38,927 nucleotides of DNA, taken from NCBI GenBank assembly GCA_018816805.1, contig JAHIVE010000005.1, positions 103,102 to 142,028 on the forward strand. The letters are read 5' to 3'. Within the stretch, counting starts at the first letter, position 1. Every line of letters begins with the position of its first letter. The DNA comes from Patescibacteria group bacterium. Lineage in GTDB: Bacteria > Patescibacteriota > Gracilibacteria > UBA1369 > 2-02-FULL-48-14. Of the stretch, positions 17,157 through 27,454 are shown piece by piece. The notes under the pieces were generated by a model, which saw only the letters and a list, made by a program, of their open reading frames with translations, ran no database searches and was not told the origin of the DNA. The position numbers and the translations under genes are program-made.

Positions 17157-17869
17157 AAATTTGATTGTAAATATTTAGCAACTTCTAAAAGTCCATCAAT
17201 TGATTCACCACAATCTCCCCAAAACCCATCCAGGATTGAATAACTCATTTCTCGGTTCTTAACATAAAAATCATTAACATCAGTAATTTCAAGTTCACCC
17301 CTGGCGGAAGGTTGCAATGTTTTTATCTGATCAAAAACTTCTGCACTGTACAAATAACAACCCGTTACAGCAAAAGAACTCGGTGGAACAGGCGGCTTTT
17401 CTAAAATTTCTACCACATTCCCCGCCTCAAATCTTGCAACACCATAATGCTCCGGATTCACTACTTCCTTCAAAAACACATGAGCCTTTTTTTCAGAATT
17501 TGAAAATTCATTAAAAGCATCAGACAAGTCATCTTCAAAGACATTATCACCAAGCATGACGGCAAATTTATCCGAATCAATAAAATCTCTAGCTAACCCA
17601 AGTGCTTGCGCAATTCCGCCGGCTTCCTCCTGTACTTCATAAGCAAATTTTAAGCCAAATTGACTGCCGCTACCCAAAAGTTCAAGAAAATGTCCAGCAT
17701 GACCCCGACCTGAAACAATCAGAATTGATTTAATGCCCATCTCCTTCATTTTTAGGATGGGGTAGTAAATCATCGGTTTGTCATAAACCGGTAGCAGATG
17801 TTTGTTTGTGACTTTTGTCAGCGGATCGAGCCTTGACCCTGTTCCGCCAGCTAGAATAACTCCTTTCAT
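17153..17869 (-). CDS. rfbA: glucose-1-phosphate thymidylyltransferase
   Basis: Makes dTDP-glucose from glucose-1-phosphate and dTTP, the first step of dTDP-deoxysugar synthesis. The 238-residue protein has the nucleotidyltransferase motif MKGVILAGGTGSRLDPLTKV, with KHLLPVYDKPMIYYPI, EEAGGIAQALGLA and MLGDNVFEDD. It is of the short RmlA type (about 240 rather than 290 residues), which often lacks the C-terminal allosteric extension. The start is fixed by the conserved MKGVILAGG. This start lies 89 bp inside the 3' end of rfbB. Confidence 0.93.
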   Translation of the reverse strand: MKGVILAGGTGSRLDPLTKVTNKHLLPVYDKPMIYYPILKMKEMGIKSILIVSGRGHAGHFLELLGSGSQFGLKFAYEVQEEAGGIAQALGLARDFIDSDKFAVMLGDNVFEDDLSDAFNEFSNSEKKAHVFLKEVVNPEHYGVARFEAGNVVEILEKPPVPPSSFAVTGCYLYSAEVFDQIKTLQPSARGELEITDVNDFYVKNREMSYSILDGFWGDCGESIDGLLEVAKYLQSNL

Positions 17870-18815
17870 ATGAGCTTAGTGTATACCAATCAATGGTTTC
17901 TTGCATCCCTTCTTCAAAGGAAGTTTTGGGAGACCATCCCAATTCGCTTTGAAGCTTAGAAAAATCAATAGCATATCTCTCATCATGCCCTTTTCTATCT
18001 TCAACAAATTTTATCAAACTTTCTGGTTTATTTAAAGCATTAACAATTATCTTCGCCACATCAATATTCATTCGCTCTTCGTTCCCGCCAATATTGTAAA
18101 CTTCACCAATCTTACCTCGTTCTAAAATAGTCAAAATAGCCTCACAATGATCTCTAACAAAGAGCCAATCCCTAACATTTTCACCCTTGCCATAAAGCGG
18201 CAAATTTTCACCTAAAAAAGCTTTACTGACAAACAATGGAATAAAATTTTCAGTACTTTGATACGGACCATAATTATTACTGCAACGACTTACAGTAACT
18301 GCCAAACCAAAAGTTCTGTAATAAGCCAAAACCAAATGGTCTGAAGCTGCTTTGCTTGCAGAATATGGACTTGAAGGCTTCAATTGTGAATTTTCAGTAA
18401 ATTTTTCAGTCGAACCTAAACCCAAATCACCATATACCTCATCCGTTGAAATATGATGGAATCTTTTAACTCCAAAATCCTTGGCAGCATCCAATAACAC
18501 TCTTGTCCCCATTACATTCGTTTCAATAAATACACCAGGATCTTTTATGCTCCTATCCACATGCGACTCAGCAGCAAAATGCACAACTGCATCAAAACTT
18601 TCTCTTTCAAAAAGTTCTCTCACATTCTTTTCATCTTCAATTCGACCCAGAGCAAATTTTACGCCCTTTTTCTCCGCATCCGCCAAGTTTTCTCTATGTC
18701 CGGAGTAGGTGAGGGCATCCAAAACAACAATCTCATCCTGAGGCCTTGCTTCCAGATGAAAATACACATAATTGGTGCCAATAAACCCCGCTCCTCCTGT
18801 AACCAATACTTTCAT
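17781..18815 (-). CDS. rfbB: dTDP-glucose 4,6-dehydratase
   Basis: An extended short-chain dehydrogenase that makes dTDP-4-keto-6-deoxyglucose. From the chosen ATG it has 344 residues: the Rossmann motif TGGAGFIGTNYV at the N-terminus, the substrate loop HFAAESHVDRSI, the catalytic triad region STDEVYGDLG and YSASKAASDHL, and NNYGPYQSTENFIPLF. The ATG at 18815 begins MKVLVTGGAGFIG, the family's normal start, and lies 2 bp after the infB stop; a GTG 36 bp upstream would lie inside infB. The last 25 or so residues (after IDWYTL) have no family counterpart and come from reading into rfbA. No rfbC or rfbD is in the window. Confidence 0.93.
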   Translation of the reverse strand: MKVLVTGGAGFIGTNYVYFHLEARPQDEIVVLDALTYSGHRENLADAEKKGVKFALGRIEDEKNVRELFERESFDAVVHFAAESHVDRSIKDPGVFIETNVMGTRVLLDAAKDFGVKRFHHISTDEVYGDLGLGSTEKFTENSQLKPSSPYSASKAASDHLVLAYYRTFGLAVTVSRCSNNYGPYQSTENFIPLFVSKAFLGENLPLYGKGENVRDWLFVRDHCEAILTILERGKIGEVYNIGGNEERMNIDVAKIIVNALNKPESLIKFVEDRKGHDERYAIDFSKLQSELGWSPKTSFEEGMQETIDWYTLSSYERSYSSWRNRVKARSADKSHKQTSATGL

Positions 18816-18817
18816 TT

Positions 18818-20884
18818 TTACAATGTTTTCATTTTCTTTTCCTGAATCCACGCTTCTAATACATCATGTTCTTCAATCTTAATCTTACCCTTGTATCTAA
18901 CTCCGCATTCTTGTCCTTTCTCAAGTTCATCAACATCCTCATTCACTAGTTTCAGACCAGCCAATTCACCAATGCCAATCACCACCTTGTCCCTTAGTAC
19001 TCTCAAATGCGCACCTTTCCTCAGAACTCCATCAGAAATTTTACCACCAACAACCATTTCACCCTTACCAGTAAAGAAAATCTTTTGAACTTTAAACTTA
19101 CCTAATTCAGTAGTGACAATTTCAGGTTCAAGCATTCCGGAAAGCAGTTTTGTAAGATCATCAATTATCTCATAAATTACATTATAAGTTACAACTTCCA
19201 CGCGTGCCCTCTCTGCCATTCTTCTAACCTGTGAATTAGCTTCAGTGTGAAAACCAATTACAAGTGACCCTGGGGAAGTTGCAGCCATCATCACATCTGA
19301 CTCTGTAATAGATCCAACTCCACTATGAATAACCTTTATCGCAACATCATCAGATTTAACTTTAGCAAGTGATTGCTTAATAGCTTCAAGCGAACCATTT
19401 GTGTCAGCCTTTAAAATTACTTTCAAAAGTTTCAATGAACCCTCTTTAATCCTATGAAGAATTTCTTGCATTCCCATGCCTGCTTTTATCATCTCTTCCT
19501 CTCTGAACAGATCATGAATATGAACCGAACGTTGTCTTGCAGTCTTTTCATCTTTTACAACCTGTAAAATTTGTCCACTTTTAACAGTCTCGCTTAGTCC
19601 TGCAAGCTGTGCAGTATCAGATGGGCCAATAGATTCTAATTTTTTCCCAGTATGATCCCTTAACATTTTTACGCGTCCAAATGCCTTACCGACAACAATA
19701 TTATCAGTAACACTCATAGTCCCAGTATTGATCAAAATAGTCGCCACAGGGCCTAAATTAGGGTCTAAATGCGACTCAACAACAGTGCCCACAGCGGGTC
19801 TGTTAGGATTTGCCTTTAGTTCCAACACCTCAGCTACTAACAAAACAGTTTCCAAGAGTTTATCCAATCCCTCTTTTTTGAGGGCAGAAACAGGAACCAT
19901 TATAGTATCGCCACTCCAATCTTCAGGTTGTAATCCGTGTTCAGCCAATTCCGCTTTAACTCTATCCGGATTTGCACCAGGTTTATCCATTTTATTAATT
20001 GCCACAATAACCGGAATGCCGGCCTCCTTTGCATGATTAATAGCTTCAACAGTTTGTGGCATCACACCATCATCAGCAGCGACAACTAAAATTGCTATGT
20101 CAGTTGCTCTGGCACCTCTAGCGCGCATTGCAGTGAATGCTTCATGACCAGGTGTGTCCAAAAACGTAATTTTTTCGCCATTTTTTTCAACTTGATATGC
20201 TCCAATATGCTGAGTAATTCCACCGGATTCTGTTGATACTACATTTGCATCTCTAATCGCATCCAAAAGGGTTGTTTTGCCGTGATCAACATGACCCATA
20301 ATTGACACAACCGGAGGTCTCTTTTTGAGGTCGGTTTTTTCATCCTCCGAAAGTAATTTCTCCAAGTTACCAAGGAAAATGTCTTTGGCACTTCCTTCTG
20401 TACGCTTTTTCTTCAATGTAAAACCCTGACCATCGGTAATAATTAACGCAGTATCAAAGTCAATAATTTGATTAATATTTGCCAAAATACCATTTTTCAT
20501 CAAACTCCCAATTAGCATTGCGGCACTTAAACCGGTCTTCTCAGCTAATTCTTTAACAGAAATCGACTCAGGAATTTCAATTACACCAGAAATATTATTA
20601 ACACCAACAAGCTCAGACGACTTTCTTTTAGATCTATCACCTTTACCGGCACGTTTTTTTCTTTGAGTTTTAACAATTTCACGTTCTCTCTCTTGTTCTG
20701 ACATCTCTTCATAAATATCAGAAGCACTTTTTTCATTGCGACCAGTAAGCTCATCAATAATCAGATCCGCAACATCATCTTCAATGTCATCATCCGCTTC
20801 AAAACCCAAACTTAAAATTTGCGCTTTCATTTCACTTTCCGTGAATCCAAGCTTCTTAGCGAGTTTTGAAATTGCTACAGGCAT
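18818..20884 (-). CDS. infB: translation initiation factor IF-2
   Basis: GTPase that brings initiator tRNA to the 30S subunit. The 688-residue protein has a short N-terminal region with an IF2_N-like helix ([17 protein letters not shown]) and a basic linker, then a second IF2_N-like part ([20 protein letters not shown]). G motifs follow in order: [12 protein letters not shown] (G1), [16 protein letters not shown] (G3), [11 protein letters not shown] (G4) and [11 protein letters not shown] (G5). The C-terminal half carries domains II-IV ([21 protein letters not shown]). I start at the ATG at 20884; a TTG two codons earlier is possible. It leads the rfbB-rfbA-kinase genes with 2-bp spacing. Confidence 0.96.
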   Translation of the reverse strand: MPVAISKLAKKLGFTESEMKAQILSLGFEADDDIEDDVADLIIDELTGRNEKSASDIYEEMSEQEREREIVKTQRKKRAGKGDRSKRKSSELVGVNNISGVIEIPESISVKELAEKTGLSAAMLIGSLMKNGILANINQIIDFDTALIITDGQGFTLKKKRTEGSAKDIFLGNLEKLLSEDEKTDLKKRPPVVSIMGHVDHGKTTLLDAIRDANVVSTESGGITQHIGAYQVEKNGEKITFLDTPGHEAFTAMRARGARATDIAILVVAADDGVMPQTVEAINHAKEAGIPVIVAINKMDKPGANPDRVKAELAEHGLQPEDWSGDTIMVPVSALKKEGLDKLLETVLLVAEVLELKANPNRPAVGTVVESHLDPNLGPVATILINTGTMSVTDNIVVGKAFGRVKMLRDHTGKKLESIGPSDTAQLAGLSETVKSGQILQVVKDEKTARQRSVHIHDLFREEEMIKAGMGMQEILHRIKEGSLKLLKVILKADTNGSLEAIKQSLAKVKSDDVAIKVIHSGVGSITESDVMMAATSPGSLVIGFHTEANSQVRRMAERARVEVVTYNVIYEIIDDLTKLLSGMLEPEIVTTELGKFKVQKIFFTGKGEMVVGGKISDGVLRKGAHLRVLRDKVVIGIGELAGLKLVNEDVDELEKGQECGVRYKGKIKIEEHDVLEAWIQEKKMKTL

Positions 20885-20943
20885 ATTCAATTAAAAATGT
20901 GTCAACACTTTAGGCGAAAACAGGTTTAAAGTAAAGAGCTCGC

Positions 20944-22050
20944 TTACACCTCTTCGCGAATAGGCCTCTCAATTAACAATGTATCAATCTCACCACCACT
21001 CTCTCTATCTGTTAACTTATAAACATCCTTATCAATCTTTTTCAGTTCTGACGAAGCAAGATTATAAGTATTCACAGTAGTTTCCAAATGTTTTCCTAAT
21101 TTTTTAAAGTAATCATCATATGCATGTACATGTTTCCCCAAAACTTCAATTCCTTTCAAAGTTTTTTGCACATTTTCACCCATCTCCAAAGCTTTCAAAC
21201 CTTGAATTACGGTCTGCAAATATGCAAAAAAGGAGCTGGGGGAGACTAAAATAACTCTTTTTGAAAATGCATATTCAATCAATCCCTGAGTATTCACGCC
21301 GCCAACATTATAAATCGTCAAATTATAATAAACTCCCTCTGCAGGAATAAACATAAACGCAAATTCAGTCGTCCCCTCTGAAGGTCGAATATATTTAGCA
21401 GTCTCATCAATGCGCCTCTTAACATCTGCTTTGAATTCCTTATCAAGTTGATCTCTACGAATTTTATCATTTTCTTCCATCATCATATTGTACTTTTCAA
21501 GCGAAAATTTTGCATCAATTGGGATAATCAAATTGTTAAAGAAAATCGCTGCATCCACAATTTCACCATTCTTCATTTTATATTGCATCTCATAATTTCC
21601 AGGTAAAGTGTTAGATAAAAGAGTTTCAAGCGCATATTCACCCAAAATACCTCTTTGTTTTGGATTTTTCAGTATATTCTCCAAACTCTTCATTTGTTCA
21701 GCAAACCCCACAACCTGTTTATTTGTCTCCTTTAAATGAGTCAAATCTTTGGTGACCTCTTGAATGATTGCAGCGCTTTGTTTGAATTGATTTTGTAAAT
21801 CTCTTTTTGTGTCTACCTGTTGATCTCTCATCATTTGTGTAATTTGATTCAATTTTTTTTCAAGTTCTTCGCGACTCTTTCCACCTGAAGATTCAACATC
21901 ACGTCTGAGTTCAGTGATAAGCTTAAGCATAATATCCATACTTTTCTCATCATTAGGGGTTTTCAATTCCTTAAATTTCGTTGCAACAAAAAAGAAGAGA
22001 GAGGCAAATCCAGCCAGCAAAATTCCTACTATCAGAAAGGTGTTCAACAT
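20944..22050 (-). CDS. rmuC: RmuC-family DNA recombination protein
   Basis: A 368-residue RmuC protein, a family thought to limit inverted-repeat recombination through a nuclease-like fold. The N-terminus is a membrane anchor (FLIVGILLAGFASLFFFVA), then a long coiled coil (about residues 30-130) precedes the nuclease-like core: RGILGEYALETLLSNTLPG, MKNGEIVDAAIFFNNLIIPIDAKFSLEKY, and TTEFAFMFIPAEGVYYN. The conserved Asp...DAK pattern of the PD-(D/E)XK-type fold is visible. Divergent from a strong plus-strand promoter that begins two bases after its start codon. Confidence 0.9.
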   Translation of the reverse strand: MLNTFLIVGILLAGFASLFFFVATKFKELKTPNDEKSMDIMLKLITELRRDVESSGGKSREELEKKLNQITQMMRDQQVDTKRDLQNQFKQSAAIIQEVTKDLTHLKETNKQVVGFAEQMKSLENILKNPKQRGILGEYALETLLSNTLPGNYEMQYKMKNGEIVDAAIFFNNLIIPIDAKFSLEKYNMMMEENDKIRRDQLDKEFKADVKRRIDETAKYIRPSEGTTEFAFMFIPAEGVYYNLTIYNVGGVNTQGLIEYAFSKRVILVSPSSFFAYLQTVIQGLKALEMGENVQKTLKGIEVLGKHVHAYDDYFKKLGKHLETTVNTYNLASSELKKIDKDVYKLTDRESGGEIDTLLIERPIREEV

Positions 22051-22051
22051 A

Positions 22052-22080
22052 TTGACGGATTAATTGAATGATGTTATAAT
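22052..22080 (+). promoter_or_regulatory. strong promoter for candidate small RNA
   Basis: TTGACG and TATAAT are 17 bp apart on the plus strand. No protein gene follows before a terminator at 22209, so this should make a short RNA. It abuts the rmuC start on the other strand. Confidence 0.72.
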
Positions 22081-22086
22081 TATTCG

Positions 22087-22238
22087 AGTACTTTGAAATC
22101 GACGGTGCATTTAGAAAGGAATTTGTTGGAGAGTGAAAAACTTCTCTTCATTGCCATACGTGGGACGCGCTCTCCAACAATTTTCTCTCTGAATGTTCAA
22201 ATAATAACAAAAAAACCCCCTAAAGTAGAGGGTTTTTT
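22087..22238 (+). ncRNA. candidate small hairpin RNA, about 150 nt
   Basis: Bounded by a near-consensus promoter and an intrinsic terminator, this stretch folds on itself. TTTGAA (22091-22096) pairs with TTCAAA (22196-22201). After a 10-nt bulge, 22107-22132 pairs almost continuously with 22170-22195, including the perfect 11-bp block TTGTTGGAGAG/CTCTCCAACAA. The apical 37 nt can form two small hairpins, TGAA/TTCA and CCA-TACG-TGG. The size and rod shape recall 6S RNA, but no large central bubble is seen, and the SRP tetraloop region is absent. No good reading frame explains it; one 79-codon frame runs across the terminator and lacks any family likeness. Confidence 0.55.
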
Positions 22239-22239
22239 A
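22209..22239. terminator. bidirectional intrinsic terminator
   Basis: A C-rich/G-rich stem with a short loop is flanked by seven A on the left and six T on the right. On the plus strand it ends the candidate small RNA; on the minus strand, with a G-U pair replacing the one mismatch, it ends rpsA, whose stop is 17 bp away. Confidence 0.88.
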
Positions 22240-22255
22240 TTTTCAGCAAACTCAA

Positions 22256-23419
22256 TTATTCACTTGGCGCATCATTCTCCAATTCTGGCTCTTGTGACGA
22301 TTCATTTTTTACTTTTGCCTCATCTTCACTAAGAAGAGACAATCCAATTCTCCTTTCATCTTGATTTACTTCAATCACTTTAGCTTCAACAGTTTGTCCC
22401 ACTTTCAAGACATCTGAAGGATCAGCGGGATTACCTGGAATTTCTGATGAATGAATGAGCCCATTAATATCATCACTAAGCTCCACAAATGCTCCAAACG
22501 GCGCAAGACGAGTAATCTTCGCTTTAACCATTGCATTTAATTTGTAGTTTTTAGCAATTTTTTCCCACGGATCTTCACTTAACTGCTTAACTGATAGGGA
22601 AATTTTATCTCCTTCAATACCAATAACCTTAACTTTCATCTTGTCTCCGAGCTTACCAAAATCATTTGGGTTGGTAACATGACCCCATGCAATCTCTGAG
22701 ATATGCACCAAACCTTCAAGTCCATCAAAAGCCACAAAAATTCCAAACTTCACAATGCCGCTAATTGTTCCTTCAACCACATCTCCAACCTTAAGGTCAC
22801 CAAGTGTCGCATGTCTTTGATCTGAGTAAGCAGCCTTTTCTGAGAGAATTAATTTCCCGTTTTCTTTATCAATGCTGATAATTTTCACTGTAAACTCGGT
22901 CCCTACTAATTTCTGCAATCTTGCTAAAATCTTAGCGCTATCAGCTCCATTAACGCGGGGATAGTGCAACGGCGCAAGTTGAGAAACAGGTATAAATCCT
23001 TTTATCCCGTCAATCTCAAGTAATAGTCCACCTTTATTAGCTTCCTTAGGTCGAACTTTAAACGATTCATTTTTTTCATAAGCATTAATGAACTTCTTCC
23101 AAGTTTTCTCTTGGCTAGCTCTTCTAAGAGATAAAACAACTAATCCTTCATCGTTCTCAGATTCCAAAACACAAGCAGTGATATTATCACCAGGCTCAAG
23201 ATTCTTTATTGTCTCACTGGCGTCCCTAGTTTCACGTCCCGCAATAATACCTGTCTGCAGCCCATCAATATCAACCATCACACAGTTTTTCTCAACTGTG
23301 ATAACAGTTCCTTCAACAAGCTGGCCTGGCTCAGGCACAATAAGCTCTGGTGAGTCCTCCAATAGCTGATCCATTGAAACCAAAGTAGCTGACTTTGTCA
23401 TAAATAATCGCGCAAACAT
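22256..23419 (-). CDS. rpsA: 30S ribosomal protein S1, four S1 domains
   Basis: RNA-binding protein that helps bring mRNA to the 30S subunit. The 387 residues contain four S1 (OB-fold) repeats at about residues 30-100, 115-190, 205-275 and 290-360, seen in repeated blocks such as GTVITVEKNCVMVDIDGLQTG, FGIFVAFDGLEGLVHISEIAWG and FGAFVELSDDINGLIHSSEI. Four domains rather than six fit the shorter forms outside Proteobacteria. The C-terminus is acidic. An alternative ATG at 23401 (MTKSATLV) is equally good; neither has a Shine-Dalgarno. An inverted CATGCT/AGCATG lies about 20-40 bp upstream and could regulate it, but this is weak. Confidence 0.92.
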   Translation of the reverse strand: MFARLFMTKSATLVSMDQLLEDSPELIVPEPGQLVEGTVITVEKNCVMVDIDGLQTGIIAGRETRDASETIKNLEPGDNITACVLESENDEGLVVLSLRRASQEKTWKKFINAYEKNESFKVRPKEANKGGLLLEIDGIKGFIPVSQLAPLHYPRVNGADSAKILARLQKLVGTEFTVKIISIDKENGKLILSEKAAYSDQRHATLGDLKVGDVVEGTISGIVKFGIFVAFDGLEGLVHISEIAWGHVTNPNDFGKLGDKMKVKVIGIEGDKISLSVKQLSEDPWEKIAKNYKLNAMVKAKITRLAPFGAFVELSDDINGLIHSSEIPGNPADPSDVLKVGQTVEAKVIEVNQDERRIGLSLLSEDEAKVKNESSQEPELENDAPSE

Positions 23420-23520
23420 GTTTTAAATAATACCATGCTCATCTGATTAGCATGTCCGCGTCTTGATAGACCAAACAGAAAAGCATGGCGATTCTACTTG
23501 TTCAGATCTAATCTGTAAAG

Positions 23521-26112
23521 CTATTTTTTAGCTTTGCTTTTCAACTTTTTTTTAAGTTCAATCGTGTCATTCTTCTTGATGATCTGGATGGTATCACCAT
23601 CTTTAAACTTGCCATCAAGCAAAGCTTCAGCAAGAGGATCTTCAATTAATTCTTGAACTTTTCTTCTAACAGGTCGAGCCCCGTATTCCGGATCCGTACT
23701 TAATGTTGCAAGAATATCAAGACCGCTAGTTGTAAGATCAAGTTTAATTTCTCTCTCATGAAGTCTTTCCTGTAAGTCAGAAACATGAATTTTTACGATT
23801 TCCTTAATATCAGCATGCGTAAGTGGGCTAAACACAATCACATTATCCAAGCGATTCACAAATTCAGGCCTAAAATGTTTCTTAAATTCTTTCAAAACCT
23901 CTTCCTTCCTGTGTGAAAAAGACTCAATAGCCGCATCCATTTCAGTATCAGAAATATTAAATCCAATTGAAGCAGCACTTTCAGTAAGTTTTCTTGCTCC
24001 AATATTTGAGGTCATAATGATAATTGTGTTTTTAAAGTCAACTTTTCTGCCTTTACCATCTGTTAACACACCATCTTCAAGTATTTGAAGCAAAATATTG
24101 AATACATCTTGATGAGCTTTTTCAATCTCATCAAATAGGACAATTGAATAAGGTTTTCTACGAACAGCCTCTGTTAATTGACCACCTTCTTCATATCCAA
24201 CATAACCAGCAGTTGTACCAGTTAACCTAGAGGTATTATGGCGCTCCATAAATTCACTCATATCAATTTTTATAAGTGCCTCTTCATCATTATAAATTTC
24301 TCTCGCTAAAGTCTTAACCAGCTCAGTTTTACCAACTCCGGTAGGACCCATAAAAATAAACGACGCAATTGGTCTTCTACTTGAAGAAATACCAGTACGT
24401 GACCTGCGAATAGCAGTAGCAACAGCTTTAATAGCATTCTCCTGACCAATCACTCGATTCTTTATAATTTTTTCAAGATCTTTCAATTTATCAACATCTT
24501 CCTTAACCAGTTTTGTAACAGGTACACCCGTCATTCGTGATATTACAGCAGCAACATCTTCAGAATCAATGCTGCCACGCATTTCTCTTGGAATTTTTAT
24601 GTGCTTCATATCATCAATTTGCTCCATTAGAACAAGCTCTTCTTGTCTTAAAGAAGCGGCTTTTTCATAATCTTGCATGGATACACATTCTTCCTTTTGT
24701 TTTACAATTTTCTTCAATTTGCCCTGTAAATTTTTAATTTCCTTATTTTCAGGTTTAGCTTTCATTGACTTTAAAGATGATGCTTCATCAATTAGGTCAA
24801 TAGCTTTATCAGGCAAAAATCTATCATTAACATAACGTTTAGAGAGTTTTACAGCTGCCAAGATAGCATCATCATCAATAATTAAATTATGATGATTCTC
24901 AAATGATTCCTTAAGACCCCTCAAAATCGCTACGGTGTCCTCTTCAGAAGGCTCATCAACCATAATGGATTGGAATCTTCTTTCCAAAGCAGCATCTTCT
25001 TCAATATATTTTCTATATTCATTGGTGGTTGAAGCACCAATAACCTGAACTTTACCGCGTGATAGGGCAGGTTTAAGAATATTGGCAGCATCTAAACTGC
25101 CTTCAGCACTTCCTGCACCAATAACTGTATGAAGTTCATCAATAAATAAAATCAAATTTGACTGGCTAGCAGCCTCTTCAAGAATTTGTTTAATTCTTTC
25201 TTCAAATTCACCTCTGTATTTTGTTCCAGCCACAACATTCGCCATTGAAAGACTTAAAATCCTGGTATCAAGCATTGAATCAGGCACTTCCTCCTTTACA
25301 ATTTTTTGAGCAAGTCCCTCAACAACTGCAGTTTTACCAACTCCGGGATCACCAATCAAAACCGGATTATTCTTTGTTTTCCTAAGCAAAATGGCAATAC
25401 ATCTCTCAATTTCCTTGTCACGACCAATAATTGGATCCATTTTCCCGTCTCTAGCTTCCTGAACAATGTCAGTTGTAAAGTAATCAAGAGCCGGAGTAGA
25501 GCTTTTTGATCCATCTTTCTCTTTTTTTGGTGTTTTATAAGGTTCAGGTTCATTTTGAACCAATGCCCCTTGAAGTCCATTTAAGAAAAATTCCAATGGA
25601 TTCATACCTTGTGTAGCAGAAGCACTACCGCCTTCTTGAGCCGGTCCGCCTTGTTTTAATCTGTCAAAAGTTCGTAAAATTTCGGTTTTAATGTCATCTG
25701 GAGATATCTTCATATTCTCTAATATCACGGTTGCAGCTGTATTTTCTTGCAATACAAGAGCGAAAAGCAGGTGTTCAGTCCCAACAAACATATGAGTGTT
25801 GTCATGAGCTGCTTTAACTGCATCTTCAATAACTTTTTTTGCAAAACCTGAAAGTCCACCAGGATTTTTCCCATTGGACTGAGAAGTTTGAGTACGGCCC
25901 ACGGTTTTTAGTACAAGATTTACATTTTCAAGGGAAACCCCAAAACTCTGAAGAATTGAAGCGCCCAATGAATTTCTTTGAGATAAAATCCCAATCAAAA
26001 TATGTTCCGTACCCACATAACTGGTACCGGTCTTCTTAGCAACATCTTGTGCCACAACCAAGGCTTGCTTGGCTTCCTTTGTAAATTTATTGAATCTATC
26101 TGAATCAGACAT
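23521..26112 (-). CDS. clpC: ClpC-type AAA+ unfoldase
   Basis: ATPase that unfolds proteins for the ClpP peptidase. Domains in order: two Clp N-repeats (residues 1 to about 150), a Gly/Gln-rich linker, AAA-1 with [13 protein letters not shown] (Walker A, about 257) and [13 protein letters not shown] (Walker B), a UVR-like middle part ([20 protein letters not shown]) that points to ClpC rather than ClpA, and AAA-2 with [12 protein letters not shown] and [12 protein letters not shown]. The tripeptide IGF in [11 protein letters not shown] is the ClpP-docking loop, so a ClpP should exist elsewhere. 863 residues is slightly longer than the usual 810-850. No CIRCE or CtsR-like operator is evident upstream. 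Confidence 0.95.
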   Translation of the reverse strand: MSDSDRFNKFTKEAKQALVVAQDVAKKTGTSYVGTEHILIGILSQRNSLGASILQSFGVSLENVNLVLKTVGRTQTSQSNGKNPGGLSGFAKKVIEDAVKAAHDNTHMFVGTEHLLFALVLQENTAATVILENMKISPDDIKTEILRTFDRLKQGGPAQEGGSASATQGMNPLEFFLNGLQGALVQNEPEPYKTPKKEKDGSKSSTPALDYFTTDIVQEARDGKMDPIIGRDKEIERCIAILLRKTKNNPVLIGDPGVGKTAVVEGLAQKIVKEEVPDSMLDTRILSLSMANVVAGTKYRGEFEERIKQILEEAASQSNLILFIDELHTVIGAGSAEGSLDAANILKPALSRGKVQVIGASTTNEYRKYIEEDAALERRFQSIMVDEPSEEDTVAILRGLKESFENHHNLIIDDDAILAAVKLSKRYVNDRFLPDKAIDLIDEASSLKSMKAKPENKEIKNLQGKLKKIVKQKEECVSMQDYEKAASLRQEELVLMEQIDDMKHIKIPREMRGSIDSEDVAAVISRMTGVPVTKLVKEDVDKLKDLEKIIKNRVIGQENAIKAVATAIRRSRTGISSSRRPIASFIFMGPTGVGKTELVKTLAREIYNDEEALIKIDMSEFMERHNTSRLTGTTAGYVGYEEGGQLTEAVRRKPYSIVLFDEIEKAHQDVFNILLQILEDGVLTDGKGRKVDFKNTIIIMTSNIGARKLTESAASIGFNISDTEMDAAIESFSHRKEEVLKEFKKHFRPEFVNRLDNVIVFSPLTHADIKEIVKIHVSDLQERLHEREIKLDLTTSGLDILATLSTDPEYGARPVRRKVQELIEDPLAEALLDGKFKDGDTIQIIKKNDTIELKKKLKSKAKK

Positions 26113-26215
26113 ATTTTATTAAATTAATGGTGTCATATCATATTAACAAATTTTCAGACTATTTTCACCTATTACAGTTTGCATGAATTTGAAAATTTAT
26201 TCTGATATACATCTG

Positions 26216-27448
26216 TTATAATTCGTCAGATGTGATTGGAGTAATAGAGTCAGCCATTTCTTGCATTATTTCCTCATATTGAGCATCACCACTTAAAGTG
26301 TAATATCTGTCTTCAACTTTCACAGTAATTGAAACCGTATTTCCTGATTTTGTACGTCCTACTGAAGTTGTTTTGTTTAAATCTAGACGAATCAAAGCCA
26401 CAGTATCATCTTCAAGCGGTTCATCTGAGAAATCATATCCATTGCTTCCTCCACTAAAATACCAACTTGATGGGTATAAAATTGAAAATTTGTAGGGATT
26501 GCTCTCAAATTCCCTAAATCCACTTGGGACAACCTGAGTTGAAACAATTTCAACTTCTTCATGTTCAATATTTTGTTGAGTGCTATCACTCTCATTACTC
26601 ACTTCATCATCCTCTTCTGACTGATCCTGATCAACAGGTAAAAGTCTAAATGCCTTTAACATTTCTGCAAATGTATTTAGATTTGTCACTTCTGTGCTTT
26701 CTCCTGGGTGATAAAAAGAAATTTCAATTAAATTAGTCCCAGTAGGTACAAAATATATTGTATCTCCACCTAATACTTTGTATTGAACAGCAAACTGATG
26801 ATCAACACCTACATAACTTAGCTCATTACTAACACCTATTAAATAATCATAATTACTCCTGACATAGTTTCGAATCTCACTGGCCCTATCATCAATAGTA
26901 TCATCTGAAGTCATTTCAAGACCTGCATCCATTTTTGCAATAATCACATAATCAGCAGCATTTTCAGACTCAGATTCATCTTCTACCAAAGGTGCTACAA
27001 GTTTCACTGAATCAGGCAACTCAGTTTTTTCCCAATTACTCGGATAACTAATTGTAAATCCTAAGCTCGAATTTTTATAAGTTACTTGAGTTACCACTTC
27101 TTCTTCTTCAGTTGTTTCAGTCGGTTCTGAAATCCTTCTAATTTCAAAAACATTCTTATCAATATCATCAAAAGTCATTACCACTCCATAAGCTTCAATT
27201 TCTGAACCTAAATATTCTGGATCATCCAAATCATATCTGTCCGAATAAGCATAATAAATCACCCCGTCGTCATTTTCAAAAAGGTGAGTAATAGTTTTAT
27301 TTACTTTAATGCCACCAAGAGATTTGATTTCGCCAATTTGGGTGTCATAGTCCTTCGAAGTGGGCTCAATTGGCTCAGCTTGCCCACAACCATAAGCAAA
27401 CAAACTAAGACCCGTAAGCATAAAAACTGCAAATTTTCTGAATTTCAT
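26216..27448 (-). CDS. lipoprotein with two PsbP-like domains
   Basis: A 410-residue exported lipoprotein. The signal MKFRKFAVFMLTGLSLFAYG precedes Cys 21. A small region (about 30-115) ends in a Thr/Glu-rich linker (ETTEEEEVVTQ). Two similar domains follow, each opening with a PsbP/MOG1-like pattern: YKNSSLGFTISYPSNWEK near residue 123 and NPYKFSILYPSSWYFSGG near 325, joined by an acidic Ser/Glu/Gln linker. Such domains are common on surface lipoproteins of Gram-positive-like and CPR bacteria; their ligand is unknown. Starts 6 bp after the ruvB stop, so it is probably cotranscribed with it. Confidence 0.75.
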   Translation of the reverse strand: MKFRKFAVFMLTGLSLFAYGCGQAEPIEPTSKDYDTQIGEIKSLGGIKVNKTITHLFENDDGVIYYAYSDRYDLDDPEYLGSEIEAYGVVMTFDDIDKNVFEIRRISEPTETTEEEEVVTQVTYKNSSLGFTISYPSNWEKTELPDSVKLVAPLVEDESESENAADYVIIAKMDAGLEMTSDDTIDDRASEIRNYVRSNYDYLIGVSNELSYVGVDHQFAVQYKVLGGDTIYFVPTGTNLIEISFYHPGESTEVTNLNTFAEMLKAFRLLPVDQDQSEEDDEVSNESDSTQQNIEHEEVEIVSTQVVPSGFREFESNPYKFSILYPSSWYFSGGSNGYDFSDEPLEDDTVALIRLDLNKTTSVGRTKSGNTVSITVKVEDRYYTLSGDAQYEEIMQEMADSITPITSDEL

Positions 27449-27454
27449 AAAAAA

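Noticed and set aside
18816..18851. GTG start for rfbB 36 bp upstream
   Set aside because: Adds 12 residues with no family counterpart and lies within infB; the ATG gives the normal MKVLVTGG start.
22093..22332. A 79-codon frame over the small RNA candidate
   Set aside because: It runs through the intrinsic terminator and into antisense rpsA, with no protein likeness.
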